This document shows positions 52,685 through 63,312 of a stretch of 64,000 bases of DNA, piece after piece (positions within the stretch are counted from its first letter, which is position 1; each line of letters begins with the position of its first letter). A program made the position numbers and the translations under genes. Source of the stretch: Tanypteryx hageni (lineage: Eukaryota; Arthropoda; Insecta; Odonata; Petaluridae); NCBI GenBank assembly GCA_028673005.1, contig CM054114.1:15563516-15627515 (forward strand), read 5' to 3'. The notes beneath the pieces are model-generated. The model was not told the DNA's origin and did no database searches. It worked only from the letters and a program-made list of their open reading frames with translations.

Positions 52685-53571
52685 CTGGAAAGAAATTAAT
52701 TTCTCAGAAAGTTAAGAAATTAAACATTACAAATTACATGTATGCACTATTTTATAAAAATTGATATATATTCATTTGAACATGTCTACAAAAAGTAATT
52801 GCCAAAAATATGTAATATCATCAATTATCCGACTTCCAACATTATCCAGCAGTCCTGGCCAATCTGGTGAAAGTTGCTAGTATTTCGGCGTTCACCAGAG
52901 AATCACATCAATGGCAGTATCAGCCCGGCGATACCACACTGTCTGGTGCCAAGACATTTTGGAACAACTGCAATTAGTACAGTAGGATCTGGGTTATATG
53001 TAACCCAGTTATACCTAATACTGGTTTATCCATATTTTTGTAATCCCCGCGAAACACTATGCCAAATCATACCCACACATACTGAATTGTACATAATTCT
53101 CTTTTATACATATTGCTTCTTCCATCCCATGGGAGTATTTCTCTCACTTATACGTATACAATTTGTGAATGATTTTAATGGCCTTTTTCTTGCTTACCAC
53201 TTCTTCGGCAATATGGCAGAAATGTATTCTATATCACCACTACATTGTGTACTTTATATCACCTGATACCCATGCAATCACTCTGAAGTGTTGAATACAA
53301 TCTTGTAAAAGAATGTTCAAAAATAAGCTGTATAAAAATTTTGATATGATTATCCAGCATTTTTGAGAATCTGGTGACCACATCCCCCCATTGCGCCGGA
53401 TACTCGATGATCTACTGTATTAAAAATAAAAACAACATCATGTATTATAACCTCATGTTGTGCAGACATCACCTAAGTATGGTCTCTGGGTCATATTCAG
53501 CCTGCACAGTGATTTCATCTGGTCTGACTTACCTCATCATTTTCTTTCAGCCATGCATATTTGTATAGGCA
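52685..53571. other. intron with a possible pogo-like MITE (about 52815-53420)
   Basis: ATCATCAATTATCCG near 52817 and the reverse complement of CGGATACTCGATGAT near 53400 are approximate inverted repeats with the ATTATCCG style of pogo/Tigger ends. Identity is modest and the boundaries are vague. Confidence 0.35.
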
Positions 53572-54996
53572 CAGTAAACCCTCGTTAACACAAACACATG
53601 GTTTACATGAACAAATATTTTCCCCGGCACTGAATGTATGGATTAATGTATGCGAGTTGGTTGGTTAAAACAAAATTCGCTTAAGACGAACTTTGAACAA
53701 AATTTGGGAACCAAGAACTCAAGTAATTAGTTAACACGAACACTTGTATTTAGTCAAAACTATTTTACAGCCATATTACTTTATTTCTGGCATGTAGAGA
53801 GGTTGTTTGTATGAGGATGCCTTGGGATGCTATGATCGATGATTCCACAATTTTCTTCATTCCTAGCTATAACTGTCTTCAGTCGTTTTTCATCATCAGA
53901 AGGATGTTACAAACGCAGATGCTTTCATTGTATTAACATAGGTATTTGCATTCCTTGAGGTAATTTTTTTATTTGAACAGATCACCAAAATTATTTTGCC
54001 TGATATCATCATTCACAATCAACAACGGTATGCCTTGATACGATAGCAATTCTGATGAGGATGCACAACTGCTAAACGCTCAAATTCACAGGTGCTGGGA
54101 GCTTACTGCAATTCTGCACCATTTACCATGCCTGCGAGAACATGGCTGTGCAGAGACAGAAGTGTTTTTCTCTCTCTCCAAGAAGTGGAACTCAAAAATT
54201 CGGGTAAGCTATTGGGTGCCATCAAACAAAATTTATATTTTGTATTTGACCTTCGCCTTGCCAAAGAAAATCACAGACCAGGCAATTCCAACATTGTCCT
54301 CTGTTTCTTGCCACAAAAAATTATAAATTTAGCAAGGCGACTATGGCTTGACCAATAGTATTGCTTATTGATTGTGAAAGAAGTAAACTTCCTCATCTCA
54401 CCATCTTCCCCTGTTAGACAATAGTTTCGTGTGTAAACATTCAACCATATAAATGAATGGCACAAGTTGCAAAACAAGCCAAATTTCAATTACATTGGCA
54501 ACAAAAATGAAAATACTACAGGTATCAGAATGGGGTATTAAAAAAAAAGAATTATAGAAAAATATAAAATTCAGAAATTGACACTATCCACAATTGTAAA
54601 AATAAATATGATATAATCGACCATGTTGTATCTGCAGGGACAACAACGAAAATAAAAAACCTACGTGATTTAGATTTAGTAAAAGTAAGTTAAGACATAT
54701 GTATTTACATCATTTAACTTCAAGGTGAACATTATAAATTTGCAGATAATTGAGCTCTATCATTTACATCAAATTTAACGTTACGTTAATTTGAATATTA
54801 CTCAAAATTGTGCATTTGTGGTGTTATTAACAATAATGTATTTAACATGTGCAGGTTATAGGTAGGTACATATATTTAAGCAGAAATTTGTAATATTTTT
54901 TCAGTTTTTCATATATAATTCAGTTATCATGAACTCGGTTAAACCGAACACATGATTTGATTCTCCCTTGGAGTTTGTGTTAACAAGAGTTTACTG
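53572..54996. mobile_element. pogo/Tigger-like nonautonomous element (1.4 kb)
   Basis: The left end CAGTAAACCCTCGTTAACAC and the inverted right end CAGTAAACTCTTGTTAACAC match at 18 of 20 positions. Both flanks carry CA rather than the expected TA duplication. No transposase motif was recognised in the interior; the 88-codon plus frame at 54092-54358 has no family match I know. Confidence 0.7.
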
Positions 54997-55290
54997 CATT
55001 TGCTAGCAGGAGGTGTCACTAGGTATCATTTATGGATTCTAAATGCGATATTTTTCAAGTACATGGATCCAATATACCATATATACTCATGTATAAATTG
55101 ATCTCGTGAATAGGTTGACACCTGTCTTTTTCATCAAATGTTTTGTTTTATTGTATGTCTCGTGTATAAGTCGGCTCCAGATTTTCAGGTGTAGTAGAAT
55201 GAAATTACATTAAATTCGAATGCTTAGGTTGGTTACATTTAAATCTGGGCCCAGAGGAAGGTGACCGGTTGCTGAGTAGGTGGAGTCATT

Positions 55291-55366
55291 GGGTTCGTTA
55301 GGAAACTAATGAGAGGGGAGGGGGGCATATGGAGTGGATATCAAAGAGGGGTGAGTGGGAAGGGTA
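55291..55366. repeat. end repeat of the Penelope-like fragment, left copy
   Basis: GGGTTCGTTAGGAAACTAAT, then a G-rich stretch and TGGAGTGGATAT, ending GGGTA. Its inverse occurs at 56291-56372 with several substitutions and small indels. Confidence 0.75.
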
Positions 55367-56302
55367 CTAAAAGTCATTAATAACATTGTGGCCACTTTTA
55401 ACAACAGAAACAATTTCTATAATTCCCAATGCATTAAGCCTGTGGCCCTTATTTTCACAATGTAAAATTTTTGAGTCAAAATCAGAAAAATATCCATGAT
55501 CAAGAAGGTGCTGAGTGAGTTGAGAAGCAGTCCTATTGTTGTAGATGTAGCACCGCCAATGTTCTTTTTCCCTGTTTGTAAATTCCCTTCCAGCCTGACC
55601 GATATATATAGTTTGGCAGTCACCACATTCCATTTTGTAAACACCACATTTATCACTTGGAGTCACATGGCCTTTATTGTTACACAACATATGGCTAAAG
55701 ATCACTTTACTAAGGAAAGCTATCCTGTGGGTATCACTAGGGAATAACTTATTCAATCAGTGGGATAAGGGTTCAAGAAAGGTCAAAAAGCAACATTTTT
55801 GGGGGGTGGGTCTATCGGGAAGCTGTAGTGGTAAAGTCTTGTTGAGAGTGATGTTCTTTTGTTTTTCTGGAGAATGTGTTCTATTAATTTTTCTGGATAT
55901 CCACTATTTAAGACTATTGTTTTTATGATTTGTAATTCAGCAATAAAGACATTCTTTCTTAAAGGTAGTTTAATAAGTACTGACTGTACTGACGAATGGA
56001 ACATGGCTTACTTATGAAAGATTGGATGGTTGGATGAGGTATGAATAATGTTGTCCATGTATGTAGATTTTCTAAACACAGCAAAATGGTGACTTGTTTT
56101 CAAGGGTAATGGTTAAATAAAGGAAGTTGAGGTGGGAATTTACTTGTAACTCGTGCATGAATGTGATCGAAGGATGCAAGGAATTAAGAATGGAAAGAAA
56201 ACAAGCAAGCTGTCTATCAGTACTTTTCCATAAACAAAGAACACCATCTACATATTGGTACCAATAAATAACATTGTCTAATACTTTCTGTACCCTCCTC
56301 AC
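55367..56302 (-). pseudogene. second Penelope-like element fragment: RT end plus GIY-YIG
   Basis: The minus strand from 56302 encodes VIYWYQYVDGVLCLWKSTDR, then FLSILNSLHPSITFMHE and HLNFLYLTI. This is the RT catalytic region with YVDG where YVDD is expected. Further on (55756-55367) are KCGVYKMECGDCQTIYIGQA and REFTNREKEHW, the GIY-YIG endonuclease with its R and E. The joining part (56070-55757) is frame-broken. It belongs to a different PLE lineage from 6643-8742. The 5' half is missing. Confidence 0.82.
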
Positions 56303-56372
56303 TCCCCCTCCTTATATCCACTCCATTTTTCACCCCCCCACCTCCCATTACCTATAGTTTCCTAGCGAACCC
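56291..56372. repeat. end repeat of the Penelope-like fragment, right inverted copy
   Basis: TACCCTCCTCACTCCCCCTC, then TATATCCACTCCATTTTTC, ending AGTTTCCTAGCGAACCC: the reverse complement of the left copy at 55291-55366. Penelope elements are known for terminal repeats in direct or inverted arrangement. Confidence 0.75.
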
Positions 56373-56596
56373 CTTTGTATTTACTTGCCTTTGCAAGAAA
56401 TTTATAACGAGAGAAATTAATTTATTGAGAGGAATATGATCAATATGAAAGTATAAATTTAACATAGAATTGGCAATTTAATTTTTAAAAAGATCATTCC
56501 AGCTGTCATCATGATGTAATGTATTATTAGTTAGACTTAACAAATAATTGTAGCTATTAACAATATTTTCAAAAGAGAGGGAAATTAAAATCTCAC

Positions 56597-56681
56597 CTGA
56601 AATAGGATTGAGAGTTGAATCCTGTTTCACTAGAGTGCCATAAACAAACCAAACACAAGATGACCGAGGGAAGATGAGCAT
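56597..56681 (-). CDS. possible first coding exon of the unrecognised gene
   Basis: ATG at 56681 in the context AAAGGAGATGC, then LIFPRSSCVWFVYGTLVKQD and STLNPIS, up to the donor TTTCAG/GTGAGA at 56596. Phase 1 at the donor fits the exon at 52503-52684. No pyrimidine-rich acceptor precedes it, which favours a first coding exon or a 5' UTR-containing exon extending to about 56684 or beyond. The function is not recognised. Confidence 0.55.
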
Positions 56682-56684
56682 CTC

Positions 56685-57299
56685 CTTTGCATAATTTTAT
56701 GTGTATGATTATGATGACATACATAACAGGGCCAACAATTGAAAGAGACAATCAAATGAGAATCCAAACCTGAAAATCAAATTAATAAAATGAGAGAATA
56801 ATTCCATATTCTATAAAAATTTTAATTAATCCTATCCTTATTCCACTGACTGATGTATAAAACAATAAATGAGTACCTATTCCACCCATTTACAAAACCA
56901 TGAAATTGGCCGTTTGAGTGATTCCTAAAAAAATGTCAAAGTAATACGATAAATTCTAGATTACCACTCTATCATTTGAAAAATAATCACATACTTCCCA
57001 TTATTATAATTAAGATACATTGTTTTGAAAAATAAGAGAATAAACCAAAATTATTTTAAACTACTCAAACATGCTCAATGCAGAATGTTACATTATCCCC
57101 TAAGGAAAATTCTTAAATAATTTCCAACATTCAAATATATTGTATTGAAATTCCAAATATATACTTACAATATAGTATGATGTATAGTTGTATGTATATC
57201 ATCAGAATTCTAGGTTAATCTATCAATTGTTAACAACAGTCATCGGTAGGTGGTGGCAGCTAAAAATAAATGATATCTCTTAAACAATGCATTCTATGG
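56685..57299. other. no gene seen
   Basis: AT-rich sequence right of the putative first coding exon, which might include its promoter. No clear TATA or initiator could be assigned. Confidence 0.35.
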
Positions 57300-57675
57300 G
57301 AAAATGTTACAAATAAAGGTTGTAGAAAATTTCATTTTCCACAACTTTTATTCCAATACATTTTTACATTTATCAAATATTAAAGCAAATATTCCAAAAA
57401 TCATGGATACAAGAGTAAACACTCATTTCTGGTTGACCAATTTTTACCAAAAACTAATCAGTTCTTGTGACTTTTATAAAAATGTTAAATATAAAATTTC
57501 ACGTTGACCTGATTAATAATTTCTGAGTTAGAGCACCCACAAATAGCTATCACATACACACAGACATCAAGAAAATTGTCAAAACATGTTCAGGGGACCT
57601 CAAAATGTGTATTTCCGTTGAAATCTCAAAGTCGATTTTTTTCATCAAAACAATACTTTCCCCTATACTACGTAT
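57300..57675 (-). repeat. dispersed repeat, copy 2 (inverted partner 2290-2525)
   Basis: Its reverse complement aligns with 2290-2525 over several blocks, including GAGGTCCCCTGAACATGTTT and TGTCTGTGTGTATGTGATAG. One end carries ACTTTCTCCATACGTAG, a motif that may be the family terminus. Confidence 0.55.
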
Positions 57676-57967
57676 GGAGAAAGTAAAAAATAAAAGAATG
57701 TTCATTGGCTATCATAGATAACGCAGATAAAGGACTCTTCCTAAAACGCCACTTTAGCATAACTTTTCTCTGCTTCCTTGAAAATGTATTACCAATCTAT
57801 GAGATACTTTGGAGCACTATCACTTACTCATAAAAGAGTAATTTTCAAAGTTTTTACATACCAAGAGTATATTAATTTAGAAGTAACTGGTCACAATGAA
57901 CTCATTACAGATAAATTAATTTTTGATGATATGGAATATTTAGGCCACCCCACTCTGCTGCAATATA

Positions 57968-59728
57968 CCGTAAATACCTGCATATAAAGCACACTTTTTT
58001 TCGAAATATTTGAGTTAAAAATAAGGATGCGTGTTATGCGAGGGTACATAATCTTCCTATTTTCATTTGATCCCATATTTCCACAATTTCAGCTCATTAA
58101 TTACTGCCCGGGTATCCTCATAATTTTATTGGTGATTTTTACGAAAAGTAAGATAGATAATAGTTAAAATTTATTAACTAATTCTATTAACGTACATTAA
58201 TTAGATATGAAAAGAACGAATTCAGTATTTATTCATTTTAAAAGCCAAGAAATTCTTCGTCACTGGCAGTGGCGGCTCGTGTATAGGCACTGCGGAACTG
58301 CAGCACCCCCTATTTCCACTTGATATTATCGATAACATTTAATATAATGAGTCCTTTTTTCTTTAATTCTTTCTTTATTTTTGTAGTACAATATATATTC
58401 CTTAAGCTTAATGTCAGTACTTCAGTAGCCATCCCCCAGTTTATGAAAAAGATACAAAAATCTTTGTATGGAACTGTGCGCTTCACAGTGCCAGCAATGT
58501 GGTGTTTGACTGTTGTGCGCATGCGCACATAGGAGGGGGGGTGGGGAGGAAGGCGGGACTGCCAGGTAGAGAGAGCACTGTTGCTCTCGCAGTGCCGGCT
58601 CTGGCATGATGGTGGAAGGAAGTTTTTTTTTACTCAGCGTGTGTTGTGCTTAAAAACCGTGTACCATATTCTTGAATGTGATAAAGCGTAGAAGAGTGTA
58701 GAATTAGATTATTATTCTGCTTCCAGCTATTCTATTTGATTCATTTTTTTTCGGTTCTTTTATGGATTTCATTTTTAAATGAATAGATCAAGCTAGAACT
58801 GTAACAATTTAAGTTAAAGTAAGTAAAAAATGTTTGGTTTTTTTTGTTAAGATCTTATCAAGTTCCTGAATAAATTTTCTTTTTATACATGTTTTTTTCC
58901 TTTTACACAATTTTAAAACAAAGGCTAAAAATTTTCTGGAGCAGCACCCCCACTAATTTTAGCTACGAGCCGCCACTGGTCACTGGAACATTCTTCTACG
59001 ATGTTGTTATCGGAATCATCATCTTACGCATGACGTCACCCTACACCTGCGCCCGGCCTGGTGGTGAGGTACTGGTACTACTTACAATTAGAAACAATGG
59101 CAGCTGATGCCTTTGAGTACGCTGGCAGTTGATGCTTCTTGTAGAACTAAATCAAGTTATCATTCCCTACTTTTCTCTCAGCATTCATACGTGGTTTATT
59201 CTTGATTCTTAGAGTCTGTAGTTAATTATGGTTATTTGCTATCGTTTTTGCGTGCTCCAGAGTGCTCTAATAACGTTAATACTGAAGGTTGGGCGAACCC
59301 GTTCATCTCAGGCGTGACTAAAACGTATGTAAAAAACTTTGACATAGGTTTATCGTCATTCCTTCAATTTATTAGCTCAAACAATGTCATATGCCATACT
59401 ATGAAATTGATATAATTGGATTATTATGTCCTAATCCTAATATCATCCTGTAAGTAAACAGAGTATGTAATGATTGAGTTAGCTGATGTTCTTTTGGAAT
59501 GTTATTCGAAAATTTCATTTCACACTTTCGTTATGTTACCAATGCATAATACCAATAATTCGATCATTGCTTTAGACCACGTTACACCATCTACTTAATT
59601 CTGGAACGGTAACGCTAAAAGAAATCTGTTTGTGCTATACGCGTGTATATAGAAATATCATAGATTACGAGGCTGAAAACCTCCCTGCGCATTATACGAG
59701 GGTGGGCATTATACGCGGGTATTTACGG
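57968..59728. mobile_element. pogo-type nonautonomous element with TA duplication
   Basis: The left end CCGTAAATACCTGCATATAA and the inverted right end CCGTAAATACCCGCGTATAA are flanked by TA on both sides. Internal echoes of the same motif (TTATGCGAGGGT, ATTATACGAGGGTGG) lie at both ends. Without the nested hAT MITE it is about 1.04 kb. No transposase was seen. Confidence 0.82.
58267..58978. mobile_element. hAT MITE (712 bp) with perfect 8-bp duplication, nested
   Basis: The ends CAGTGGCGGCTCGT and ACGAGCCGCCACTG are perfect inverted repeats. GTCACTGG flanks both sides (58259-58266 and 58979-58986). CAGCACCCCC and inverted GGGGGTGCTGC add subterminal symmetry. Noncoding. Confidence 0.92.
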
Positions 59729-60214
59729 TAAATAATAAAATAGTAGAGTATTAATTTGGGTAATCTAAAAAATAATACAGTAGACTCTCAAATGTTGTAG
59801 TGATTGCAGTGTAAGGATACCATGAAGGCATAAGCTACAATGACTGAACCAAGGGTTTATGGGAAAAAGGCAGATTGGTTCCTAACTAACCTAACATTAT
59901 TTTGACAACAATAAATGATGTGAAGGTGAACTAATCTTTAAAGCTGATGTTGTTGATGATAATAAAGATGTTCATGAAGATGAATACAAAGAAGACAACA
60001 AGAGGAATACTAGATGATGACAAAGACATTGGTTGTTAGGGTTTTTATTCCTCTGGAGCACTGCTCCGCAACCATTTAAATTTCATAGCACCCTTTTCTG
60101 TTCACTCAAACTTCATGGGACTTCAAACCAAATTTTACTAAACATTTTTATCACCTTTTATCCAAAAAATGGAAGAAAATAATCAATTGTCACACATCAA
60201 TCAATCAATCATTA
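59729..60214. other. no gene seen
   Basis: AT-rich sequence with short A/T-biased frames. No repeat ends were found. Confidence 0.4.
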
Positions 60215-60620
60215 GTTGATTTACAAAAGCATTTATTGAAATTTAATTTAGAAAAAGCCTTTAAAAAAGTGCATGGAGGTGTGAGGACAAAATTAGGCCT
60301 TGCATTTGATATTTTGTTATTATTCCATGCAAGGTCAAATTACTGTGAGTTTTACTAATTATAAATGTATGGATGTAGTGATGAAATATGCAGAACAGAG
60401 ATTAGCTGGCACACTAAAATATGAAATCTTTAAGTGCTCTGGCATTGGTATATATTGATGGTGTAGCACTAATAGCAGAGAGCAAGATGTCAGCATTCAA
60501 ATGGACAAAGGGCTTAGAAATAACGGGAATGGAATTGAATATTAACGAGTTCAAGTTAGATGTACATTGAATAAAGTTGGGGAGATGGAAAGAATGTGCA
60601 TAGAAGTATAGGAATGGAAA
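60215..60620 (+). pseudogene. LINE reverse transcriptase remnant
   Basis: Broken plus-strand frames include FRKSL near an EKAF-like motif, then SALALVYIDGVALIAESKM, WTKGLEITGMELNINEFKL. This matches the pattern L-YADD-(A/V)LIAES ... G-----N--K- of an RT, with YIDG replacing YADD. Frameshifts and missing parts show an old relic. The clade cannot be set. Confidence 0.5.
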
Positions 60621-61300
60621 TTTTAGTTGTAATTATGTAATAATATTTTAGCTCAATTTTTAATAAAGAAATAATAACAAAGAAATAATAGGGTATAAAG
60701 AACTTAAGCTTTAGGCAAGAATTCTGGTTTACATGTTACTTTTGGAGCCAATCATATTGGATACGCATGAAAGCTGCCATGCATAAGACAGGAATGCAAG
60801 TTTAATAACCATAGTCTAGACAAGTATGTGAAGAAAAACTAGCAGGAAGAAGAAGAGAGCTAGATTACGAGGGAAGCACATGCAATAGATACAATACATT
60901 GCACAAGCTAAAGATAGAAATGGCTGCAGAGAATACTCACTGTGAGATAAAAATAGAATAATACATTGTTTCTTTTTATTAGGCTTAGATTTTCTTAACT
61001 GTTAATAAAATATATTTTAGTATATAAAAAGCCAAAAAAGATATTACTTTGATTAAAATATTAGATGAAAACAGTACAGAGTCCAAAAACCTACAATGGG
61101 AGTTAGAGATTTTTTGATTTTATCCATATCTGTGACAATGCATATACCTAGGGTTACCAGATAACAGAGGTTAAATAGTTGGATAGCGTTTTGAAACTTT
61201 ATAAGAGTGCCCGGATAAACAGTTGCAACCTAAGCAGTTTTATTAGGTCACCTTTGCTCTAGCCTATTAAAGGTAACATCTGATGAAAGACATGGTATCA
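60621..61300. other. no gene seen
   Basis: AT-rich DNA. Possibly further LINE decay up to about 60900 (basic RKRARL-like codons), otherwise nothing. Confidence 0.35.
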
Positions 61301-61482
61301 TACCTACCACCACCACCACCGACCCTCCATACAAGTCCTGGAGCTTGGCCACTGGGCTCTGGATAAGCAACCCCTTCCCCATCCAATCCCTCCCTCCCTC
61401 TTAGTCATCAAAAACACCTCTCCTATTACCACCTCCACCAACTCCTCCACCAAGTCCACCCTCCCGTCTTGACCAAAATTAT

Positions 61483-61496
61483 CCCCCCCCCCCCCC
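61483..61496. repeat. poly(C) run of 14
   Basis: Fourteen C in a row on the plus strand (G14 on the minus strand) inside a CT-rich tract. Prone to slippage and to G-quadruplex formation on the minus strand. Confidence 0.9.
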
Positions 61497-61559
61497 GAAT
61501 AAACCCTGTGAAACCCCTGTAAGGCCATTCCCCAATTAAAATCCCCCCTCCCAAAAAAC

Positions 61560-61860
61560 ACTTCCACACCCCCCTCACCCCCCTCCTGCCCCTCACCCAC
61601 TTCCTCAACCACCTCCCCCTCACCTCCTTCCTCTCCCTCACCCCCTTCCTCCCCCTCACCCACTTCCTCAACCATCTCCCCCTCACCTCCTTCCTCTCCC
61701 TCACCCCCTTCCTCCCCCTCACCCACTTCCTCAACCTCCTCCCCCTCACCTCCTTCCTCCCCCTCACCCCCTTCCTCCCCCTCACCCCCTAACCCCCTTC
61801 CTCCCCCTCACCCCCTTACTCCCCCTCACCCCCTTCCTCCCCACCATTTACCTCCTCTCC
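61560..61860. repeat. pyrimidine-rich minisatellite
   Basis: Tandem units of CCTCACCCCCTTCCTCCCCC and CCTCACCTCCTTCCTCTCCC type, nested in a larger period of about 63 bp that includes CACCCACTTCCTCAACC. The strand is almost purely C/T with sparse A. The open minus frames rich in Gly-Glu are by-products, not genes. Confidence 0.85.
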
Positions 61861-63007
61861 CACCTCTGCCTGAAATAAGTGCAAGAATGAATCAATTAAG
61901 GAATGAATAGCTAAATATTAACTGATTTCTAGAATCTACAAATCATCATGAAAAATCAAAATGCTTAAGTTAAATACTAATCAACATAACTCTGCACAAT
62001 TCTCATGCTCTATTCCTACTGTTCAGCCAATTAAGCTATATCAAACAACACACACTTGATGTTCTTAAATGGTGCCAGGAAAATCAAGTGCTAACTGAAA
62101 CAGTGCTATTCGGAACATGTACTTCCATAAGAAATGAAGTTATAAGATACAATTCATCCTTCAGATTCTATTAATGGAAATGAAAATAGGTAGTATTTTA
62201 CAAATAATACACCAAAGTATTATTTGTTAACCATATTACGTAACATAAAATAGGTCATAATTTGCATTGCAATTATATTTTAAATTGAACAATAAAAGTT
62301 GAATATAAATGAAGAACGGAGTAAAAGAAGATACCTGCGTCTACTTATATACACAGGGTGAGGCAATAGTCACTATACAGCCACAATTTTATTAAAAGAA
62401 AATTGGAACATAATAACATAAGCAACATGACTGGAGATACTGTTCAATTAAGAGAAGGCTACCAATAAGACAAAAACAAAATCGTATATCGAAATCGAAA
62501 TACGGATTCATAAAAGAACTATCACATGTGCTTGATAAATAAAGGAACATGGAATGAGACCAAATAAAGAAAAAATTCAAATACCTCGGTATTACATTTT
62601 AAAAAACTGAACAATCAAAAAGGAAGCAATTCACAAAAAACAAATGTTGGCACTCTCCAGCTTTTAGTCTCCATAAAACCTCTAATTTAACCTCAAGAGT
62701 TAAGTTTTCCCTCTTTTTCTCCTCTGACTGCCGGTTATGACACACGGACTTTTTATTTAAAGGGGAAATATAATTTAAACAAAGTTCACTCTATATTTTG
62801 ACCTAAAAAGCATCGACAAGTGTACACAGAATCATCAAGCTACTGAAAATACTAACGTCAGAGGCGCTGTGCAGTGGACTTGTTAAATTACACCAGAAAT
62901 TTTGAAGAGCATTAATGTGGAATGCGTGAGTGCAATTCGGTAAAAGGTATTACATTATTTTCATTGTTAATGCAGAACAGTGTTAAAGCAGGGAGTGTGT
63001 GTAGCTT
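61861..63007. other. no gene seen
   Basis: AT-rich DNA with no recognisable frame or repeat. Short frames show no family resemblance. Confidence 0.4.
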
Positions 63008-63030
63008 TATATATATATATATATATATAT
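63008..63030. repeat. (TA)n microsatellite
   Basis: TA run at the left edge of the truncated Penelope-like 3' end. Confidence 0.9.
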
Positions 63031-63039
63031 ACTCATTCA

Positions 63040-63213
63040 CTGAAGAAGGGCATAGGCCCGATAAGCTTGCGTGTGTTTTTCTTGTGTGCATGTTTTACGT
63101 GTCTCTTTGACGCCCCCAGCAGCCTGCCAACTTGGTCCCCAACTTGGTAAGTGTCCACTGGGCTTTCCTCAACACATTGTTCCCACCCTCATCACTACCT
63201 TTTCTTTTCCTTA

Positions 63214-63216
<3 letters not shown>
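63040..63216 (+). mobile_element. Penelope-like element 3' end, 5'-truncated copy
   Basis: About 90 percent identical to 8921-9097, from CTGAAGAAGGGCATAGGCCC to CTTTTCTTTTCCTTAAG. It is flanked by (TA)n on both sides, suggesting insertion into, or generation of, TA repeats. No coding sequence. Confidence 0.85.

Positions 63217-63312
<96 letters not shown>
63217..63312. repeat. (TA)n followed by (TG)n microsatellite
   Basis: About 75 bp of TA followed by about 20 bp of TG, at the 3' edge of the Penelope-like fragment. Confidence 0.95.

Noticed and set aside
54092..54358. Transposase gene inside the pogo-like element
   Set aside because: No DDE or HTH motif is visible in either strand's frames; the interior appears noncoding.
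57778..57987. Plus-strand 69-codon frame as a host exon
   Set aside because: It looks protein-like, but no acceptor, donor or family was evident and it runs into the pogo-type element end.
61304..61785. Gly-Glu and Arg-Gly-rich minus frames of 119-140 codons
   Set aside because: By-products of the CT-rich minisatellite; repetitive in all frames.
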